A stretch of DNA of 7,705 nucleotides from Ga0074130 sp964499485 (GTDB lineage: Bacteria; Pseudomonadota; Gammaproteobacteria; Burkholderiales; Rhodocyclaceae). The notes below the pieces were generated by a model. The model had not been told where the DNA came from. It was given only the letters and a program-made list of their open reading frames with translations, and did not search any database. Positions 5,253 to 7,705 of this stretch are shown here, one piece after another. A program made the translations under genes and the position numbers. Every line of letters starts with the position of its first letter. Within the stretch, counting starts at the first letter, position 1. The stretch covers positions 1 to 7,705 of the forward strand of contig CAZCLF010000052.1 of assembly GCA_964499485.1 (NCBI GenBank). Reading direction: 5' to 3'.

Positions 5253-5681
5253 TCAGCGCTTACCCGTGTTCGGGGTTGTTACAAAGCCGAACTTAGCGAG
5301 TCCTGCGTCACGCGTTGCCCCCATGACTTCGGCAATCTTTTCGTAGCGCGCGTCTTTGTCCGCCGAGAGGTGAACCTCAGGCTGCGGATTAACTTGTGCG
5401 GCACTCTCAAGTCGCGTCTTCAGCTCGGCTGGCGTGACGGCTGCATCATCCCAAAAGGTCTGGCCGTCTGCCTTGACTGTGAGCTTGATCGTCTCCGGCT
5501 TCTGATCAAGGGCAGCAGCATCGACTTGCGGCAAGTCGACCTTGATTGCCTGTGTCATCAGCGGCGCGCAGACGATGAAAATAATCAGCAGTACCAACAT
5601 GACATCGACCAGCGGCGTCATGTTGATTTCCGACATGGGCTGGTTGTTGCCAGACCCGAAATCTCCACTACCGAAAGCCAT
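5253..5681 (-). CDS. exbD: biopolymer transport protein ExbD
   Basis: ExbD is the small inner-membrane subunit of the TonB-ExbB-ExbD motor, which uses the proton gradient to energise outer-membrane receptors. The 142-residue protein has a short cytoplasmic N terminus, one membrane helix (about 22-43, PLVDVMLVLLIIFIVCAPLM) with the proton-path aspartate D26, and a periplasmic domain ending in GFVTTPNTGKR. Its ATG shares one base with the exbB stop codon (TAATG), and an AGGAG ribosome site lies inside the exbB end, so the two are translationally coupled. Confidence 0.95.
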   Translation of the reverse strand: MAFGSGDFGSGNNQPMSEINMTPLVDVMLVLLIIFIVCAPLMTQAIKVDLPQVDAAALDQKPETIKLTVKADGQTFWDDAAVTPAELKTRLESAAQVNPQPEVHLSADKDARYEKIAEVMGATRDAGLAKFGFVTTPNTGKR

Positions 5682-6555
5682 TAGCGGACTCCTGTCAGGC
5701 GCTTACCGTTACCTTGGGTGGTAGCAATGGCACGGCCGGTCGTGAAGTAGGTATGCAGGTCAGTCGCAAATGCGTCGAGTTCTGAACTGATCACACGCAA
5801 GCCACGGCTCAGCGTGTTGTAGGCGAGCACCGCGGGGATAGCAACGAACAGGCCTGCCGCCGTCATGATCAGTGCTTCGCCCACTGGGCCAGCAACCTTA
5901 TCCAAGCTGGCCTGACCAGTCGCGCCGATGGTGGCGAGTGCATGGTAAATGCCCCACACGGTACCGAACAGACCAATGAAAGGTGCGGTGGAGCCGATGG
6001 AAGCGAGAAATGTCAGACCGTTTTCAAGTTGGCTGCTAGCACGGGCGATGCCTTGGCGCAGCGCGCGGGTGACAAGCTCGCCCAGTGATAGGTTGGCATC
6101 CAGATGGGGATGGTCGGTGCTGTGGTCGTTGAAGTNNNNNNNNNNNNNNNNNNNNNNNNNNNNNNNNNNNNNNNNNNNNNNNNNNNNNNNNNNNNNNNNN
6201 NNNNNNNNNNNNNNNNNNNNNNNNNNNNNNNNNNNCCCAGTGATAGGTTGGCATCCAGATGGGGATGGTCGGTGCTGTGGTCGTTGAAGTGACGCACGGC
6301 TTGAGAAGCCCGCTGGGCAATGAAAGCGAATGGTTCGATTGGGGCAATACGGATCAAACCATCTTCAAAGTTGGAGGCCTGCCAGAAGCTTTCCACAAGC
6401 TGAGCCGATTGGCGGCGCAGACGGAAGATCTGCAGGCTCTTGGCACCAATGACTGCCCAACTGGCGATCGATAGGATGATCAGGATGATGGCCACGGCGT
6501 GAGAGACAAAATCTCCCTGTGCCCAATAGGCGCTGAGGCTAAAGGATTCGGACAT
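5681..6555 (-). CDS. exbB: biopolymer transport protein ExbB, interrupted by a false scaffold gap
   Basis: ExbB is the multi-helix inner-membrane scaffold of the TonB motor. As printed, the gene is split by 100 N and a duplicated 55-base flank, and the two halves lie in different frames. Removing 155 bases (one flank copy plus the N run) joins them in frame into 239 residues with no loss. The joined protein has helix 1 at about 16-38, a cytoplasmic loop, helix 2 with the block STAPFIGLFGTVWGIYHAL (T147), and helix 3 with GEALIMTAAGLFVAIPAVLA (T180); these threonines correspond to the polar channel residues of E. coli ExbB. The ATG at 6555 is 2 bases past the tonB stop, with GGAG about 10 bases upstream. 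The gene is probably intact in the organism, and automatic annotation would wrongly report two fragments. Confidence 0.93.
6081..6290. other. second scaffold gap (100 N) with identical 55-base flanks
   Basis: The N run 6136-6235 lies between identical 55-base copies at 6081-6135 and 6236-6290. Collapsing them restores the ExbB frame exactly, which shows that the gap is an assembly overlap and not missing DNA. Confidence 0.92.
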
Positions 6556-6557
6556 GT

Positions 6558-7316
6558 TTATTTCTCCAGAACGAAAGGAATAGGAACGATCGCATCGGTA
6601 GCAATGGCTTCACCACCGCGCCTTGCAGGGACAAATTTCCAACGTTTCACAGCTTCAAGTGCTGAGTCGTCAAGGCGCTGAAAACCAGATGACTTATGGA
6701 TCGTGACTTTGCTCGGGGTGCCGTCCGCTGTGATGTGAACTTGCAGCATCACGCGGCCTTCTTCACCGAGACGGCGGGACATAGCGGGGTAAGCTGGACG
6801 CGGATTATTCAGATAGGCCGCATCATGAGCGGGGACGATGGCTGCCGTGGTTGTACTTGGCTTATCGGCACCGCTTGGCGCTGCAGAGCTTGGCGTATCG
6901 GCTGGGGCTTGAGAGGGTGTCGGCTGCGCTTGGCTGATCGCCGTTTGGCTGGTGCTGGGCGCTGGTTTTGGCACAACGGTCGGCTTAGGCTGAGCTTGCT
7001 TGACTACCGGTTGCGGCTTTTGCGCCGGTGCTGGTGGCGTTGGCGCCGGTGGGCTCATCGGTAACAGGCTCACGCTGAAAATCTCTGGCGCTTGTGGCGG
7101 CGTTTGATAGAACAGGAAAGCAAACGCCACGATTGCGGCGTGAGCCAGCACTGCACCTACAACCCACGGCATCTGGGCACGCAGTGGTTTCGGCGAAAAG
7201 TACGTGGAGTCCAAGGCAAGGGCGGTCATATTTGACGATTCATGCTGCGCCGTAGTGTCGGAATGTCTTCCCTGAGAGAGGGCGTTCTTTTCCATTGGGC
7301 TAGGGGCAGGGCTCAT
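6558..7316 (-). CDS. tonB: energy transducer TonB
   Basis: TonB spans the periplasm and passes energy from ExbB-ExbD to outer-membrane siderophore and heme receptors. From the ATG at 7316 it has 252 residues: a cytoplasmic N-terminal stretch, one membrane helix (about 49-70) with a histidine (H59) in the place of the functional transmembrane histidine of E. coli TonB, a Pro/Ala/Gln-rich spacer (about 75-155) with KPQP and QPKP runs, and a TonB C-terminal domain (about 168-252) with YP, GRVMLQVHITADGTP and VKRWKFVPA blocks. The start is uncertain: ATG codons at 7295 and 7229 would give 245 and 223 residues, and none of the three has a good ribosome site. The shortest gives the most usual N-terminal length. 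It is the first gene of the tonB-exbB-exbD-hemP operon. Confidence 0.94.
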   Translation of the reverse strand: MSPAPSPMEKNALSQGRHSDTTAQHESSNMTALALDSTYFSPKPLRAQMPWVVGAVLAHAAIVAFAFLFYQTPPQAPEIFSVSLLPMSPPAPTPPAPAQKPQPVVKQAQPKPTVVPKPAPSTSQTAISQAQPTPSQAPADTPSSAAPSGADKPSTTTAAIVPAHDAAYLNNPRPAYPAMSRRLGEEGRVMLQVHITADGTPSKVTIHKSSGFQRLDDSALEAVKRWKFVPARRGGEAIATDAIVPIPFVLEK

Positions 7317-7413
7317 TCAATCAATACTTACTAACGAATAGATTCATTGTGGTTCATGGTGCACATACTTACCAGTGCCCATAAATGTTTCTCGCATCAG
7401 GTGTTGATGACTA

Positions 7414-7432
7414 GATGAGAATTTATCGCATT
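7414..7432. promoter_or_regulatory. candidate Fur box
   Basis: GATGAGAATTTATCGCATT resembles the Fur consensus GATAATGATAATCATTATC. The left half (TGAGAAT) fits well and the right half less well. It covers the -10 box of the candidate tonB promoter, the right place for iron-dependent repression, and the operon's function makes Fur control likely. The match itself is only moderate. Confidence 0.5.
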
Positions 7433-7448
7433 TGTGTCGATATGTAAA
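7420..7448 (-). promoter_or_regulatory. candidate tonB operon promoter
   Basis: On the minus strand TTTACA (7443-7448, five of six consensus bases) and TAAATT (7420-7425, four of six) are separated by 17 bases. The start would be near 7413, with a leader of about 100 bases before the 7316 ATG. Beyond this promoter, the Fur-like site and the stem-loop at 7514-7542, I see nothing convincing in the non-coding stretch 7317-7568. Confidence 0.45.
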
Positions 7449-7513
7449 GATAAATGTGAATAGTTCTTGTTTGTAAATTCCGGCTCGATCTACGGTCGCA
7501 GGTTCCTGATGGA

Positions 7514-7542
7514 CAAACGGCCAACACAAGGTTGGCCGTTTG
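7514..7542 (-). terminator. stem-loop ending the upstream minus-strand gene
   Basis: CAAACGGCCAAC (7514-7525) and GTTGGCCGTTTG (7531-7542) form a perfect 12-pair stem with a five-base loop. It starts 26 bases after the stop of the partial gene at the window's right edge and separates that gene from the tonB promoter. No long T tract follows, only GTTTGTCC, so termination may be incomplete. Confidence 0.65.
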
Positions 7543-7568
7543 GGGATTACACATGCTGAATTGAGAAT

Positions 7569-7705
7569 TTAGTTATTCCGTGTTTCAACCATCTGCAGGG
7601 GTTCGTCGGGGATAACGGGTGCAGGACGCGGCTTGCGGCCGAGTTGCACCGGTGGTTCCTGAATCACTGGCGCTGAAGTCTTAACGCTGGTCTCAATCAT
7701 CACCA
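7569..7705 (-). CDS. C terminus of a Pro-rich protein, possibly RNase E (partial)
   Basis: The last 44 codons of a gene that enters from the right edge. They read VMIETSVKT, then a Pro/Lys/Arg stretch with VQLGRKPRPAPVIPDEP, and end in LQMVETRNN before a TAA at 7569-7571. Base and codon use match the other genes here. The tail, with a basic Pro-rich stretch followed by a DEPLQMVET-type ending, resembles what I remember of beta-proteobacterial ribonuclease E C termini, the disordered scaffold region of the RNA degradosome. The catalytic part lies outside the window, so this is a suggestion only. It is followed by a strong stem-loop. Confidence 0.6.
   Translation of the reverse strand, partial: VMIETSVKTSAPVIQEPPVQLGRKPRPAPVIPDEPLQMVETRNN

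Noticed and set aside
5169..5684. A 171-codon plus-strand frame opposite exbD and hemP
   Set aside because: It is antisense to two recognised genes, Cys/Arg-rich in the way of shadow frames, and without a ribosome site.
5949..6474. Plus-strand frames across the second N run
   Set aside because: They are opposite to exbB and contain undefined residues; the collapsed sequence gives a clear ExbB on the minus strand.
7344..7529. A 61-codon minus-strand frame upstream of tonB
   Set aside because: It spans the terminator stem-loop and the candidate promoter, lacks a ribosome site and has no recognisable composition.

Overview
The window looks like the chromosome of a beta-proteobacterium (Neisseriales or Burkholderiales type). 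The reasons are the protein families, the order aminotransferase / uvrB / low-molecular-weight tyrosine phosphatase, and moderately GC-rich coding sequence. I cannot name a genus. Most of the window is housekeeping DNA; one short inserted segment is accessory. There are two 100-N scaffold gaps.

Layout. Positions 1-120 hold a strong stem-loop terminator and a tRNA-Asn(GUU) gene on the minus strand, with its own consensus promoter at 135-163. TyrB-type aromatic/aspartate aminotransferase follows on the minus strand (264-1469). It is divergent from uvrB on the plus strand (1532-3580), and the two starts share about 60 bases. Just after uvrB a low-molecular-weight protein tyrosine phosphatase (LMW-PTP) gene starts, but it is broken after about ten codons. 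Next come about 0.84 kb of foreign-looking DNA with one gene for an unrecognised two-helix membrane protein (3880-4497), then a complete LMW-PTP gene (4567-5046) whose first codons are written differently from the broken copy. This looks like an element that inserted into the 5' end of the phosphatase gene and supplied a substitute start. It is the most interesting signal here.

From 5053 to 7316 the minus strand carries a tight TonB-energisation operon, tonB-exbB-exbD-hemP. It is preceded by a candidate promoter overlapped by a Fur-box-like palindrome, as expected for iron/heme uptake. The window ends with a stem-loop and the last 44 codons of a Pro-rich protein, possibly RNase E.

Both N runs (3619-3718 and 6136-6235) are flanked by the same 55 bases on each side. 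That is the signature of de Bruijn contigs (k=55) overlapping at their ends, so both gaps are probably false. Removing 155 bases (100 N plus one 55-base copy) restores a single uninterrupted ExbB reading frame of 239 residues. At the first gap the break falls exactly where the inserted segment would diverge from an uninterrupted phosphatase gene, which may mean that both alleles were present in the sequenced sample.
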